A DNA stretch of 15,401 nt from assembly GCA_038065115.1 (NCBI GenBank), contig JBBTRS010000014.1, positions 1 through 15,401 on the forward strand, written 5' to 3'. Every line of letters begins with the position of its first letter. Position 1 is the stretch's first letter. The notes under the pieces were generated by a model. The model made no database searches. It had not been told where the DNA came from and saw only the letters and a list, made by a program, of their open reading frames with translations. Made by a program: the position numbers and the translations under genes. This document shows positions 6,307 to 13,735 of this stretch, one piece after another. This DNA is from MFKM01 sp038065115 (GTDB lineage Bacteria > Patescibacteriota > Minisyncoccia > UBA6257 > MFKM01).

Positions 6307-8745
6307 TCAGAGCTTATTAAGAATAGACCAATCGCCGTTTTTTGCCAAATCAATGAAAGTTTCCATATATCCTTTCAAGTCGTCAAAGGTTGCCAAATAG
6401 CCGGCTATCATCAGAAAACGCCCGGCGTCTTCCCGATCGGCAAAATAACCCAAAGCTCTTTCATAGTATCGTCTTTCAAATTTATGGCGAGATATTCTGC
6501 CGTCTAAACTCTTAATCAACAATTCCGCCACTTTATCCGTTTTCCCTTGATTATCGTAAACCAACATCACGGCGTTTAAATCTTCAGCTGTCAAACCTTC
6601 GTAATTCAGCGTTGATTCTTCAACAACGGCCAATTCTTTTAAAGCCTCTTCGTTTCGGCCGGCCAAAGCCAGCATCAAAAACAGCTGGTAATGAGCCCGA
6701 ACCACTTTAGGGTTTAAAGAAATCGCGTAACGAGCCGTTTCAATTGATTCAGCGTAACGCTTTTGGCCCGCCAAATTAAAAGCCAAATGATAATAAACTT
6801 CCTGGCGATTAGGCGCCAGCTTAACCGCTTTTCGCATCAAAACCTCGGCTTTTTCAAAAAAAGGAATGGTTTCGTTTTCATCCTGAAATGGATAATCTTT
6901 GGCAACGCCGTTTAACATTTCCACTTCTCTTATCATAGTCCTGACGTCAAATGGTTCGCGTCTCGTTATTTCGTCCATTCCTTCAATCAATAAATCGGCA
7001 ATGGCCCTGTATTGAGGCCTGTGCATAAAATTAAAACTGCGGAAAAACGAATCCATATAGAAAGCGTCAACTCCCAAGCCCCGAAGATCGTATTGGGCAA
7101 AATTGTAAGGAGACATCGCTTCTTTGAGTTTCTTCTCCACGAAATTAACCTCATCGGAACCGAAAGATTTATGAAACGCCTTTGCTTGAACAAAAGGAAC
7201 ATAGTTAAAAGCATAAACCGAATAACCAAGAAAAATAACGGCGATAACAACTAACGGCGATAAAATAAATAGCGCTTTTTTTGTCGTGAATATGAATTTT
7301 TTGTTTTCCGATTTATCTTCTTTGGAAATTGGCGCCAACATCCGAAAATCGAAACTTTGACTAATTAAAAACCCCAGCAAAATAAAAAAAACAATATCGG
7401 AATTAAACTGGTCAAAGAGAAACAAATTTTGAACGAAATAAGCAATCAGTCCGGCTACTATAAAAATTTTTCCGGCAATATGTTTTTTAAACAATAAATA
7501 AAAAGCGGCGACAAAAATGCCCAAATAGGCCAGCAATCCAAAAATTCCCTGCATTACCAAAAGGTCAAAAATTTTATTATGAGCCCGATCAAGCCAGGTT
7601 TCGCCGTAAATAGCGTAATCGGGGTCGTAATGTTTTTCGTAAGCGACTAAATAATTATCCGGCCCCCAGCCAAACAAAGGCCTCTCTTTAAACGCATTCC
7701 AGCTTAAACGCCAAGTGATTATCCGGGTTTGAGTTGAGGGATCGTTAACATCAAAAAAAGCGGTTTTAACCAAACGGTCAAAGCCGGGAATCTTTTGCCA
7801 AATCGGGCGCTGGCGGGTTGTCCAAAAAACTCCGCTAAAAATGACCAAAAAAATCAGGGAATAAACCGAAAAACGGCGCAACCAGCCTTTTCTTTTAAAA
7901 ATTAAGCGGAGCAATAAAAACACGAAGCCCGCTCCAAGACCCAAAATAACTCCCCGGGTGCCGGTCAAAAAAATCGTGATAACAGACAAAACGACAATCA
8001 ACAAAGAAAAATAACGCCAAAATTCAAACAATAGCTTGGTAATTAGGCAATTAAAAGATGATTTGCGGCAATTAGGTTGTGGTTTATCGTGATTAAACGG
8101 CAAGCTGTCGTTAAAAAACACAGTCACGGCGAACATCGCCAAAAAAATCATATGAACCGCCAAAAAAGCGGCATTGCCGATGAAAGAAGTCGGTCTGGAG
8201 CCAAGCGCCGACAAAACGAAGGGGAAATTATAAAGGTTAAAATATTGAAGAAAGGCGTAAAAAATCAAAATGAAGCCGACAACCAAAGAAATTTTGAAGT
8301 AATTCAACCAGTCTTTTTTTTCAAAGATAAAAAGCCCCATAATTAAAAAAATAAAGTAATGAAACATTCCAAACAAGCCTTCTCCCCTATCCATATTTCC
8401 CCAAAAAGCGCGGTAAGGATTAACGGCGAAAATCGCGCTAATAATTAAAGAAAAAATAAATAAAATCGTGAAAACAAATAAGGGATTTTTAAAGAACTTG
8501 GCAATGACGCGGAAATTAAGCGGAAATTGACGATAATTAAGCAATAAATAAATTAAAAATAAAATCAAAACAATTTCAATAAGACCGCGGAAAAACACCA
8601 TTTTGCCTAAAATGTAAGGAAAGATGGTGTCGCGGATAACTATTAAGGGAACTACGGCGGTGGACAACAAAAGAAATTTTATGAATATCAATAAATATTT
8701 CATAACAAGATAATGAGGCGATAACCGCACGGTAATTCCATGCAT
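6307..8745 (-). CDS. O-antigen ligase/polymerase (Wzy/WaaL family) fused to a TPR tail
   Basis: An 812-residue protein with two parts. Residues 15 to about 450 form a polytopic membrane domain with RGVILGLGAG, FKERPLFGWGPDNY (around 352-366) and WLDRAHNKIFDLL (around 380-393), the Wzy_C signature region of glycan ligases and polymerases. A further membrane segment (about 490-510) is followed by a soluble helical tail with tetratricopeptide repeats, clearest in about 625-715 (AEVLMRKAVKLAPNRQEVYY, then YAESIETARYAISLNP). Ligases of this layout act outside the membrane, and the tail probably docks the acceptor or a partner. The ATG at 8745 is the longest choice. The internal ATG at 8703 (MKYLLIFIKF) aligns with the start of the paralogue at 6115 and may be the real one. 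Neither has a Shine-Dalgarno. Repeat-like DNA encodes residues 69-79 and 224-236. Confidence 0.88.
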   Translation of the reverse strand: MHGITVRLSPHYLVMKYLLIFIKFLLLSTAVVPLIVIRDTIFPYILGKMVFFRGLIEIVLILFLIYLLLNYRQFPLNFRVIAKFFKNPLFVFTILFIFSLIISAIFAVNPYRAFWGNMDRGEGLFGMFHYFIFLIMGLFIFEKKDWLNYFKISLVVGFILIFYAFLQYFNLYNFPFVLSALGSRPTSFIGNAAFLAVHMIFLAMFAVTVFFNDSLPFNHDKPQPNCRKSSFNCLITKLLFEFWRYFSLLIVVLSVITIFLTGTRGVILGLGAGFVFLLLRLIFKRKGWLRRFSVYSLIFLVIFSGVFWTTRQRPIWQKIPGFDRLVKTAFFDVNDPSTQTRIITWRLSWNAFKERPLFGWGPDNYLVAYEKHYDPDYAIYGETWLDRAHNKIFDLLVMQGIFGLLAYLGIFVAAFYLLFKKHIAGKIFIVAGLIAYFVQNLFLFDQFNSDIVFFILLGFLISQSFDFRMLAPISKEDKSENKKFIFTTKKALFILSPLVVIAVIFLGYSVYAFNYVPFVQAKAFHKSFGSDEVNFVEKKLKEAMSPYNFAQYDLRGLGVDAFYMDSFFRSFNFMHRPQYRAIADLLIEGMDEITRREPFDVRTMIREVEMLNGVAKDYPFQDENETIPFFEKAEVLMRKAVKLAPNRQEVYYHLAFNLAGQKRYAESIETARYAISLNPKVVRAHYQLFLMLALAGRNEEALKELAVVEESTLNYEGLTAEDLNAVMLVYDNQGKTDKVAELLIKSLDGRISRHKFERRYYERALGYFADREDAGRFLMIAGYLATFDDLKGYMETFIDLAKNGDWSILNKL
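8038..8076 (-). repeat. TAATTGCC-type repeat inside the large ligase gene
   Basis: On the minus strand CCTAATTGCCGC and TTTAATTGCCTAATTACC lie within 39 bases. They encode about residues 224-236 (PNCRKSSFNCLIT) in a loop between membrane segments. Related words (GCCTAATTGCCG) occur in the regulator gene near 13055. Confidence 0.4.
8509..8542 (+). repeat. GCGGAAATT repeat inside the large ligase gene
   Basis: GCGGAAATTAA is followed directly by GCGGAAATTGA, three bases, then TAATTAAGC. An inverted copy of the same composite lies upstream of the gene at 8754-8788. In the ligase it encodes about residues 69-79 (LNYRQFPLNFR) in the loop between early membrane segments. Confidence 0.6.
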
Positions 8746-8753
8746 TTATTTTA

Positions 8754-8788
8754 CTTAATTTCCGCTTAATTACAATTCAATTTCCGCC
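8754..8788 (-). repeat. GCGGAAATT repeat upstream of the large ligase gene
   Basis: On the minus strand GCGGAAATTGA, four bases, TAATTAAGC and then GGAAATTAAG mirror the copy at 8509-8542. It ends about 9 bases before the annotated ATG, so it forms the immediate leader or promoter region of the ligase. Confidence 0.6.
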
Positions 8789-8807
8789 TAAATATCCAAT
8801 TCAAATC

Positions 8808-8842
8808 AAAAACCCCTCCGATATATATCGAAGGGGTTTTTG
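8808..8842 (-). terminator. Rho-independent terminator of the surface-protein gene
   Basis: A hairpin has CCCCTTCG and CGGAGGGG arms around an ATATATAT core, with one mismatch in the stem. A run of five T follows on the minus strand and a run of five A precedes it, so it could work in both directions. It starts about 42 bases after the surface-protein stop and separates that gene from the polysaccharide cluster, which therefore needs its own promoter. Confidence 0.88.
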
Positions 8843-8883
8843 TTTCTATGTCTCTCAAGGAAGACACATTTTTTACTGTCAGT

Positions 8884-11800
8884 TTAGTTCTTGACGGTAT
8901 TTGTGCTAGACGTAATGGTCTTCACAAAAAGACCGTTCGCCCAATCGGTAGTCAAGCGAGTGTGGTTAACCGCTGAATTGTCGGACCAGATGAATGACGG
9001 TTGTCCGTCTTCGGTCGCGGTTTCAACAGTATTGTAGGCTGAACCTGCCACTTTCGTAGACTCGTCCTTATACAACCTCACTACGGCGTAAGAAGTACCC
9101 GCGCCGGAAGTTAGGTTGGCGAATGTCAAGCTTACTTCGTATTCTTGTTCAAGGCCAGCTGTAATGTTTTCATCGGCATTAAGAATCAAGCTTACATAAC
9201 CGGCATTGCCTCCGGTAATGGTTGATTGACTTGTGCCAGTAACCGCGGACGCGCTGTAGGCAGAACCGATATTAAGATTAGTATTGGTATTAACGTTCTT
9301 AATCTTAACATTGCCGGTAGTAGTCGGGAGCGCGTCAACTGCGGACATAGTAGCGCCGGTCATCTGAACATAGAGCTGAACTTTACCCCAAGAAACATTT
9401 TCCTGGGAATCAGCCTTTATTTTGAATCTCAGAACAGCGACTTCGCCAGCTGACAAGGTGCTCGGTTGAGTAGAAGACAAAGTGATGGTCGGTTTGGTCT
9501 TATACACAATCTTTTGGTTTCCGGTGGCGGCTGTAAGCGTCGTGTCTTTGGCGCTTGAACCTTGGGCTTCAAAGCCCGCGGCCATTACGCTGACATAGAC
9601 ATCGGCGCCGCTATCCGCGCCTCCAGAAATGGAATTGAGCGCACCTTTAACTGTTAAGGTCTTGTTGCCGTCTTTCGGAACAGTCCAGTTAAGGCCTGTA
9701 ATGTAAACCGTGCCGGCATTATCACCGGAAGCGGTTACCGAATAACCAGCCGTCGCTCCAATTTGGGTTGAACCCTCGTAGAGCTTGACTACTGGAACTT
9801 CGTCGGCCACTACAGTAGAAGTAGCGGTAGCGCTGCTGCTGGTAGTTACCAAAAGTTGCAACTTGTTGATGGCCATAGCTTCGTTGGTAGAAGTGAATCT
9901 AAACTTAGCTAAGACGCTTTCGGTGTTCGCGATTATAATGCCAGCTTCAGATTCTACATCGTCAGGCGCTTTAGTTACAGCTACGGCGCCGGCAGTGGTA
10001 ATCGTGTGGGAAACGGTCGGGCCAGAGTTAGCCGCGGAACCGGTTATCGTAGCGCTGTTTCCCTCTTTGTCGTAAACAGTAAGGTTGGTGCTGTTCGCGG
10101 CAGCGATATAGAAGTAATAGACATCGGTGTCAGTGGCATTGGCGGAAACATTGCCTTTCAAGGTCAAAATCTTAGTTACGCCTTTAGCGATAGTAAGATT
10201 CAAATTGTCAAAGGTGATCGTGAGATCGGAATCAATTGACTTGAGGCTTGAAACCAATGTCGCGCCGTCATACAAGCCCAAGTTCTGAACTTCGCCGGTG
10301 GTTAAGGTTCCGGTGCTTGAAGTAGCAGTAACTTTGATAGAGCTTATTTTGATGTCATCGGCAATCGCTCGGAAACTGAAGCCAGTCAAAGCCACATCGG
10401 ATACTCCCTGGACATAAGTCTGGGAAGTCGGAGAAGCGGATAACTGAAGATCAATTGTTGGAGCCTTAACTGTCTGGGCATTACCAACGATTATGCTATT
10501 CGGAACAATGACGCCAGTAGCAACATAAGTGTTGTTATCTAAGTTCTTGATGTCGTTGGACTCAAAAGCCAATAATCTAACAATGATAGTGCCATCAGCT
10601 GTATTAGTGGAATCAACATCAGCCGTCGCTTTAAACCGTCTTGATACGCCTGCGGTAAGATTAATAACATCAGTGAAGGTCTTGCTTGAAGAACCGGTAG
10701 CGATGTTTTGGGCACTAGTGATTACGGCGTTGCTCGCAACATCCCAAATCTTGAAGTCGTTGTAAAGAGCGATGGTTCCGGTTGTTGACGCGTTGAATCT
10801 CAAATTGCGGATTTCAACATTGTTCTTGGAAACCATAGTGAAATCATAAAGTGTCGTGTCTTGAGCGCGAACGGCAATATCGCCGGCAACTGGACCGTGC
10901 AAGGTGATAGTAACATCACCTCCCGCGATCGTCAGAGTGTCGCCTTCGCCGGTGGTATCTAAGCCAGTAATATCAACGGTAACCGGGTAACCAAAGGTTT
11001 TACCGGTGGCAACAACGTCAGATTCGCTGTCAAAAGAGAAAACAATCGTGTCGCTGGTGCGAGTAGTACCGGCAATATCAGCGTAAAGCATGAAGGTTCT
11101 ATCTTGTCCTTTCTCCAAAAGGAACGGGGTGGTCAAATTAAAAGTTACCAAGTCCTTATCTCCAACCGCTGAAGCGGTGGCAACGGTAGCGCCACTTTGC
11201 TTCAAAACGAAATTGGTTAGATTGGCATTGGAAATTGAACCGCCTTCGGCTAAAGCTATTCGGCTAATTTCAATGTTTTCGGTTGAGTTGGCTGTTAATT
11301 TGAATTCAGCTACCAAAGCATCTTTCTGGCCAACTTTCGGGTTGGACGGAGCCGCGCCTGAAGTAGCAGTAACCGTGCCAACTGCCGCGCTGCCGATAGT
11401 CATCACATTGCCTGACAAAGTTCCGGTCGGTGTAGGATCGCCGGTAGCAGACACTAATGTGAAGTAGCTATAACCGCCAGCTGTGGCAACTGAAGATGTA
11501 GCAATATTAGCCACTAAGCTCAAAGTTTTAGTTCCGTCAACGGCTAATGCCAAGGAAAGAAAAGAAACTTCGTGAGTCGTGGAATTAATAGTGCGGCCGC
11601 TGGTCAAACGAGTTGAACCATCATAAATGGAAAAACCGCTTGATTTGAAGTCAGCCGTGGCACCCAAGCCATTTCTCTTGAAAGCAAGAGATGACAAGGT
11701 GCCTTTTCCGGAAACTGTGAATTTCAATAAAGTAACGCCTGCGGTTCCTGAAGGAATGGTGGCAGCCGCCGGGTTATCAGAAGCTAAAGCAAGAGTTAAG

Positions 11801-12315
11801 CCCGAAGTTGTCGTGGTTGTCGTAGTTGTTCCTCCGGTGGTTGTGCCTCCGGTAGTTGTGCCACCAGTGGTTGTGCCTCCCAAAGAAGCAACGTAAGCTC
11901 GGGTTTTAGGACCAAAATATCCAACCGCAGGGGAAACTCCCGCCGCCGCCTGATATTCAGACAAAGCCGCTTTGGTTAAATTACCAAAGAAACTTGTTGC
12001 TCCAACAGCCGCTAATGACGCAGCCGCTGAACCCTTGTTTGCGGAAATCAAAAGATCCTGCAAAGCCTTGACATCGTCACCTTTTGAACCAAGGGTGAGG
12101 TCCTTAGTAAAGCTGAATGAAGATGTTTGCTGGCCTTGAGTTGAACCTAATTGGGTTTGTAATAACTGAATTTGAGCTAACAGAGTGTTAATCTGCGCTT
12201 GAAGTTCATCAACGGTAGCCGCTTGAGTCACAGGGATCAAGGTTATCGCCCCTGAAAGCCAGACAGCTGTCATCAATGAAACACTGACAGAAACAATCTT
12301 TTTTGTAATACTCAT
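8884..12315 (-). CDS. Large exported S-layer-like surface protein with peptidoglycan-binding domain
   Basis: 1143 residues, complete. Residues 1-32 form a Sec signal peptide (KK, hydrophobic core, likely cleavage after TQA). Residues 34-58 are a short Gln/Leu-rich coiled coil. Residues 71-143 form a PG_binding_1 domain (LTLGSKGDDVKALQDLL, then FGNLTKAALSEYQ and YFGPKTRAYV). Next comes a GGTTT-repeat linker (147-171), then about six serial beta-rich modules to the C-terminus. These share an ENIEISRIAL-like opening, a VKLYEGSTQIG-like middle and a DGNKTLTVKG-like ending. Composition is rich in Thr, Ser, Ala, Val and Gly and contains no Cys, as in extracellular structural proteins. The gene is visibly more GC-rich than its neighbours, with many GCC, GGC and ACC codons, consistent with high expression. 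It has its own terminator and a long leader. Similar proteins are thought to form the cell-surface layer in Parcubacteria. Adhesion is an alternative role. Confidence 0.8.
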   Translation of the reverse strand: MSITKKIVSVSVSLMTAVWLSGAITLIPVTQAATVDELQAQINTLLAQIQLLQTQLGSTQGQQTSSFSFTKDLTLGSKGDDVKALQDLLISANKGSAAASLAAVGATSFFGNLTKAALSEYQAAAGVSPAVGYFGPKTRAYVASLGGTTTGGTTTGGTTTGGTTTTTTTTSGLTLALASDNPAAATIPSGTAGVTLLKFTVSGKGTLSSLAFKRNGLGATADFKSSGFSIYDGSTRLTSGRTINSTTHEVSFLSLALAVDGTKTLSLVANIATSSVATAGGYSYFTLVSATGDPTPTGTLSGNVMTIGSAAVGTVTATSGAAPSNPKVGQKDALVAEFKLTANSTENIEISRIALAEGGSISNANLTNFVLKQSGATVATASAVGDKDLVTFNLTTPFLLEKGQDRTFMLYADIAGTTRTSDTIVFSFDSESDVVATGKTFGYPVTVDITGLDTTGEGDTLTIAGGDVTITLHGPVAGDIAVRAQDTTLYDFTMVSKNNVEIRNLRFNASTTGTIALYNDFKIWDVASNAVITSAQNIATGSSSKTFTDVINLTAGVSRRFKATADVDSTNTADGTIIVRLLAFESNDIKNLDNNTYVATGVIVPNSIIVGNAQTVKAPTIDLQLSASPTSQTYVQGVSDVALTGFSFRAIADDIKISSIKVTATSSTGTLTTGEVQNLGLYDGATLVSSLKSIDSDLTITFDNLNLTIAKGVTKILTLKGNVSANATDTDVYYFYIAAANSTNLTVYDKEGNSATITGSAANSGPTVSHTITTAGAVAVTKAPDDVESEAGIIIANTESVLAKFRFTSTNEAMAINKLQLLVTTSSSATATSTVVADEVPVVKLYEGSTQIGATAGYSVTASGDNAGTVYITGLNWTVPKDGNKTLTVKGALNSISGGADSGADVYVSVMAAGFEAQGSSAKDTTLTAATGNQKIVYKTKPTITLSSTQPSTLSAGEVAVLRFKIKADSQENVSWGKVQLYVQMTGATMSAVDALPTTTGNVKIKNVNTNTNLNIGSAYSASAVTGTSQSTITGGNAGYVSLILNADENITAGLEQEYEVSLTFANLTSGAGTSYAVVRLYKDESTKVAGSAYNTVETATEDGQPSFIWSDNSAVNHTRLTTDWANGLFVKTITSSTNTVKN
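11831..11880 (-). repeat. 15-bp minisatellite encoding the GGTTT linker
   Basis: Three near-identical 15-bp units (11831-11845, 11846-11860, 11861-11875) plus a third of a unit encode GGTTT repeats, followed by a run of Thr codons. The in-frame unit length would let copy number change without breaking the protein, altering the spacing between the wall-binding domain and the surface modules. Confidence 0.85.
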
Positions 12316-12453
12316 TTTTAATTGAATTTTTAATCGACTTAAGTTATATTTTTAATCTTTTTTTGGAAGATTATTGCTTCTATTTATCGACCCGCCGCTA
12401 AACTTGTGAGGTAAATTCGCGGAATAAATAAGAGAATAATCGTAATATCAAAT

Positions 12454-12477
12454 AAAAAAACTCACTTCAAAAGTGAG
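12454..12477 (-). terminator. Rho-independent terminator or attenuator before the surface-protein gene
   Basis: On the minus strand CTCACTT, loop TTG, AAGTGAG forms a perfect 7-bp stem followed by seven T. It lies about 190 bases after the regulator stop and about 140 bases before the surface-protein ATG. It ends the regulator transcript, or controls read-through into the surface-protein gene. Confidence 0.82.
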
Positions 12478-12596
12478 GCTGGTTTTTAACCATTAGCGAC
12501 TAGAAATTAGCCACCAATGACTTTTAGCGACTTAATCACTAACAATTAGTGGCTAATCGCTAATTACTAAACTTCAGTTCAGCCTCACTCTGAACT
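12472..12596 (-). other. Structured untranslated region with nested and competing inverted repeats
   Basis: AGTGAGGCTG (12472-12481) and CAGCCTCACT (12580-12589) are perfect 10-bp inverted repeats. Inside are ATTAGCGA/TCGCTAAT (12492-12499, 12557-12564) and ATTAGCCAC/GTGGCTAAT (12506-12514, 12549-12557). AGTTCAG/CTGAACT (12576-12596) forms a local 7-bp hairpin whose loop is complementary to one arm of the terminator at 12461-12477. The terminator arm can therefore pair with either of two partners, as in an attenuator. Words such as AATTAGCGATT tie it to the repeat in the short ligase gene. In the rest of 12316-12668 I see no ORF, and only an AT-rich leader with no convincing promoter. Confidence 0.6.
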
Positions 12597-12668
12597 TTAT
12601 AAAATATATTATAACAAATTCGCTACACTATCAAATTTTGCGGATAACTATTTAATACAACGAAAATA

Positions 12669-13328
12669 TTAGCTAGAAGTTACGCTTGGTTTGAGTTGAT
12701 AATAAGTTCCGGGACCGCCCAAACCAACTCGTTCAATTATCCCCTCTTCGCAAAATTTTTGAAGGTCATAACGAAGCGTCCTTTCGCTGACCCCGGGAAA
12801 CGCGGCAATCAAATCTTTAATCCGGCAATTTTTAACTTGCCGCATTATATCCATAACTGCTGATTGCCTCATTGCCAAATTTTCTTTATCTTTTTCTTCA
12901 ATTACTGTTTCCGCTTGGTCATTTTCCGCTGATACATTAATTTTATTATCCACTACCATCGGCATAGCAGGTTGGGTTTTAGGCTCAGTATTTTGATGAA
13001 GAGGGGCTTGAAAAAACTCCTCTAAATTCAATTCGGCAATTGCCGAATTGTTTTGCCTAATTGCCGTATTGAAATTGCCGATTTCCCTAAGTAAGATTTG
13101 GGATTGAATATAGCTTATCTTCCCTATCCCCTGGCTGAAAAGTATTAAAACCTCTAAACGCGAAAGCGAGCGACTTAAAGGAGAATTATCGCTAAGAGAG
13201 CTAGCCTCCAAAAGGTCAAGACCGGCGCTTTCTAAACGAATTCTTAAGTCATCATTTTTAATAGCATCGCCTAACCGAAAAACGGCATAACAAATTTCGT
13301 AGGCTTTTTTGGCAAAATCAGGCAACAT
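12669..13328 (-). CDS. DeoR-type winged-helix transcriptional regulator
   Basis: 219 residues. Residues 1-100 are helical (FAKKAYEICYAVFRLGDAI, then a Leu-rich helix pair) and faintly recall the four-helix-bundle (S23/Avd-like) proteins common in this group. Residues 105-150 are a polar, probably disordered linker. Residues 154-212 form a winged helix: RQSAVMDIMRQV, KIKDL-like helix IKDLIAAF, recognition helix SERTLRYDLQKFCEEGII and a wing ending GGPGTYYQL. This is close to the DeoR N-terminal DNA-binding domain but placed at the C-terminus. It is transcribed divergently from groES across 113 bases that contain a perfect inverted repeat, so it may control itself and groESL. It could instead act on the surface-protein gene downstream. 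Repeat DNA encodes residues 82-100. No Shine-Dalgarno is present. Confidence 0.75.
   Translation of the reverse strand: MLPDFAKKAYEICYAVFRLGDAIKNDDLRIRLESAGLDLLEASSLSDNSPLSRSLSRLEVLILFSQGIGKISYIQSQILLREIGNFNTAIRQNNSAIAELNLEEFFQAPLHQNTEPKTQPAMPMVVDNKINVSAENDQAETVIEEKDKENLAMRQSAVMDIMRQVKNCRIKDLIAAFPGVSERTLRYDLQKFCEEGIIERVGLGGPGTYYQLKPSVTSS
13029..13084 (-). repeat. CGGCAATT palindrome and tandem inside the regulator gene
   Basis: Positions 13029-13050 are a perfect 22-bp palindrome (CAATTCGGCAA and its complement). It is followed by degenerate AATTGCCG units to 13084. Together they encode about residues 82-100 (including IGNFNTAIRQNNSAIAELN), between the helical N-terminal part and the linker. 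Confidence 0.65.
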
Positions 13329-13337
13329 TTGAGTTTA

Positions 13338-13366
13338 AGTATCTATAATCAGCGAACAATTGTCAA
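13338..13366 (-). promoter_or_regulatory. Candidate promoter of the regulator gene
   Basis: TTGACA (13366-13361) is followed after 17 bases by GATACT (13343-13338). An alternative -10 is TAGATA (13345-13340) at spacing 15. Transcription would start a few bases before the ATG at 13328. Its -35 box is the left half of the inverted repeat at 13359-13382. Confidence 0.4.
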
Positions 13367-13382
13367 GAAGAAGATTGACAAT
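13359..13382. promoter_or_regulatory. Inverted repeat between regulator and groES, candidate operator
   Basis: ATTGTCAA and TTGACAAT are perfect 8-bp inverted repeats separated by 8 bases. Each half contains the -35 hexamer of one of the two divergent promoters, so a bound dimer would cover both. No CIRCE element (TTAGCACTC-N9-GAGTGCTAA) is present in this gap, so HrcA control is not indicated. Confidence 0.5.
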
Positions 13383-13402
13383 GATTTTAAAATTGCTAAA
13401 AT
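13375..13402 (+). promoter_or_regulatory. Promoter of groES-groEL
   Basis: A perfect TTGACA (13375-13380) and TAAAAT (13397-13402) are separated by 16 bases. The start of transcription would be near 13409, giving a leader of about 33 bases before the groES ATG. It resembles a housekeeping sigma70 promoter. Confidence 0.65.
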
Positions 13403-13441
13403 TCGTTTCTACAAGGTCGTTAAAAAAAATTAATTAAAACT

Positions 13442-13735
13442 ATGAACTTTAAACCACTCTCAAACCATCTTTTTATTGAACTTTTAGAAGAAGAACAAAA
13501 AACCAAATCGGGCATTGTTTTACCGGACACCGCGGAAAAAGAAAAACCAATCAAAGGGAAAGTAATCGCTGTCGGTCCCGGAAAATTAAATGATAAAGGC
13601 GAATGCTTGCCGATGGCGGTAAAAATCGGCGATATGGTTTTATTCAAAAAATACGGTCCTGACGAAATTGAAATTGAAAATAAAAAATACTTAGTCGGAG
13701 ACGAAGATGACATCCTCGCAATTATTATAGAATAA
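13442..13735 (+). CDS. groES: Co-chaperonin GroES
   Basis: 97 residues, the normal length for the family. The N-terminal FKPLSNHLFIELLEEEQKTKSGIVLPDTAEKEKP contains the mobile loop (about residues 18-33, with the GIVLP contact to GroEL). The beta-barrel continues through KGKVIAVGPGK, VKIGDMVLFKKYGPDEIEIENKKYLVGDEDDILAIIIE. Seven subunits cap the GroEL chamber in the cytoplasm. It is the first gene of the groESL operon, behind a good promoter. The leader is A-rich with no Shine-Dalgarno next to the ATG (an AAGGT lies too far upstream). Its TAA stop shares two bases with the first heptamer of the repeat that follows. Confidence 0.96.
   Translation: MNFKPLSNHLFIELLEEEQKTKSGIVLPDTAEKEKPIKGKVIAVGPGKLNDKGECLPMAVKIGDMVLFKKYGPDEIEIENKKYLVGDEDDILAIIIE

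Noticed and set aside
6209..6400. 63-residue plus-strand ORF across the palindrome
   Set aside because: It overlaps the palindromic element and the end of the large ligase gene and has no protein-like features.
2165..8745. Genetic code 25 (TGA = Gly) lineage
   Set aside because: TGA ends the dehydratase, asnB and large ligase exactly where the proteins should end.
11627..11896. Plus-strand ORFs across the surface-protein gene (also 9226-9453, 9785-10075, 10006-10239, 10529-10765, 11090-11467)
   Set aside because: They are antisense shadows of a strongly supported minus-strand gene, with low-complexity Val/Pro-rich translations caused by its Thr/Gly codons.
12316..12668. tRNA or known small RNA gene in the long gap
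   Set aside because: The inverted repeats do not form a cloverleaf with CCA or T-loop consensus, and I do not recognise a known RNA family.
13329..13441. CIRCE/HrcA operator upstream of groES
   Set aside because: The TTAGCACTC and GAGTGCTAA halves are absent. The only inverted repeat is ATTGTCAA/TTGACAAT.
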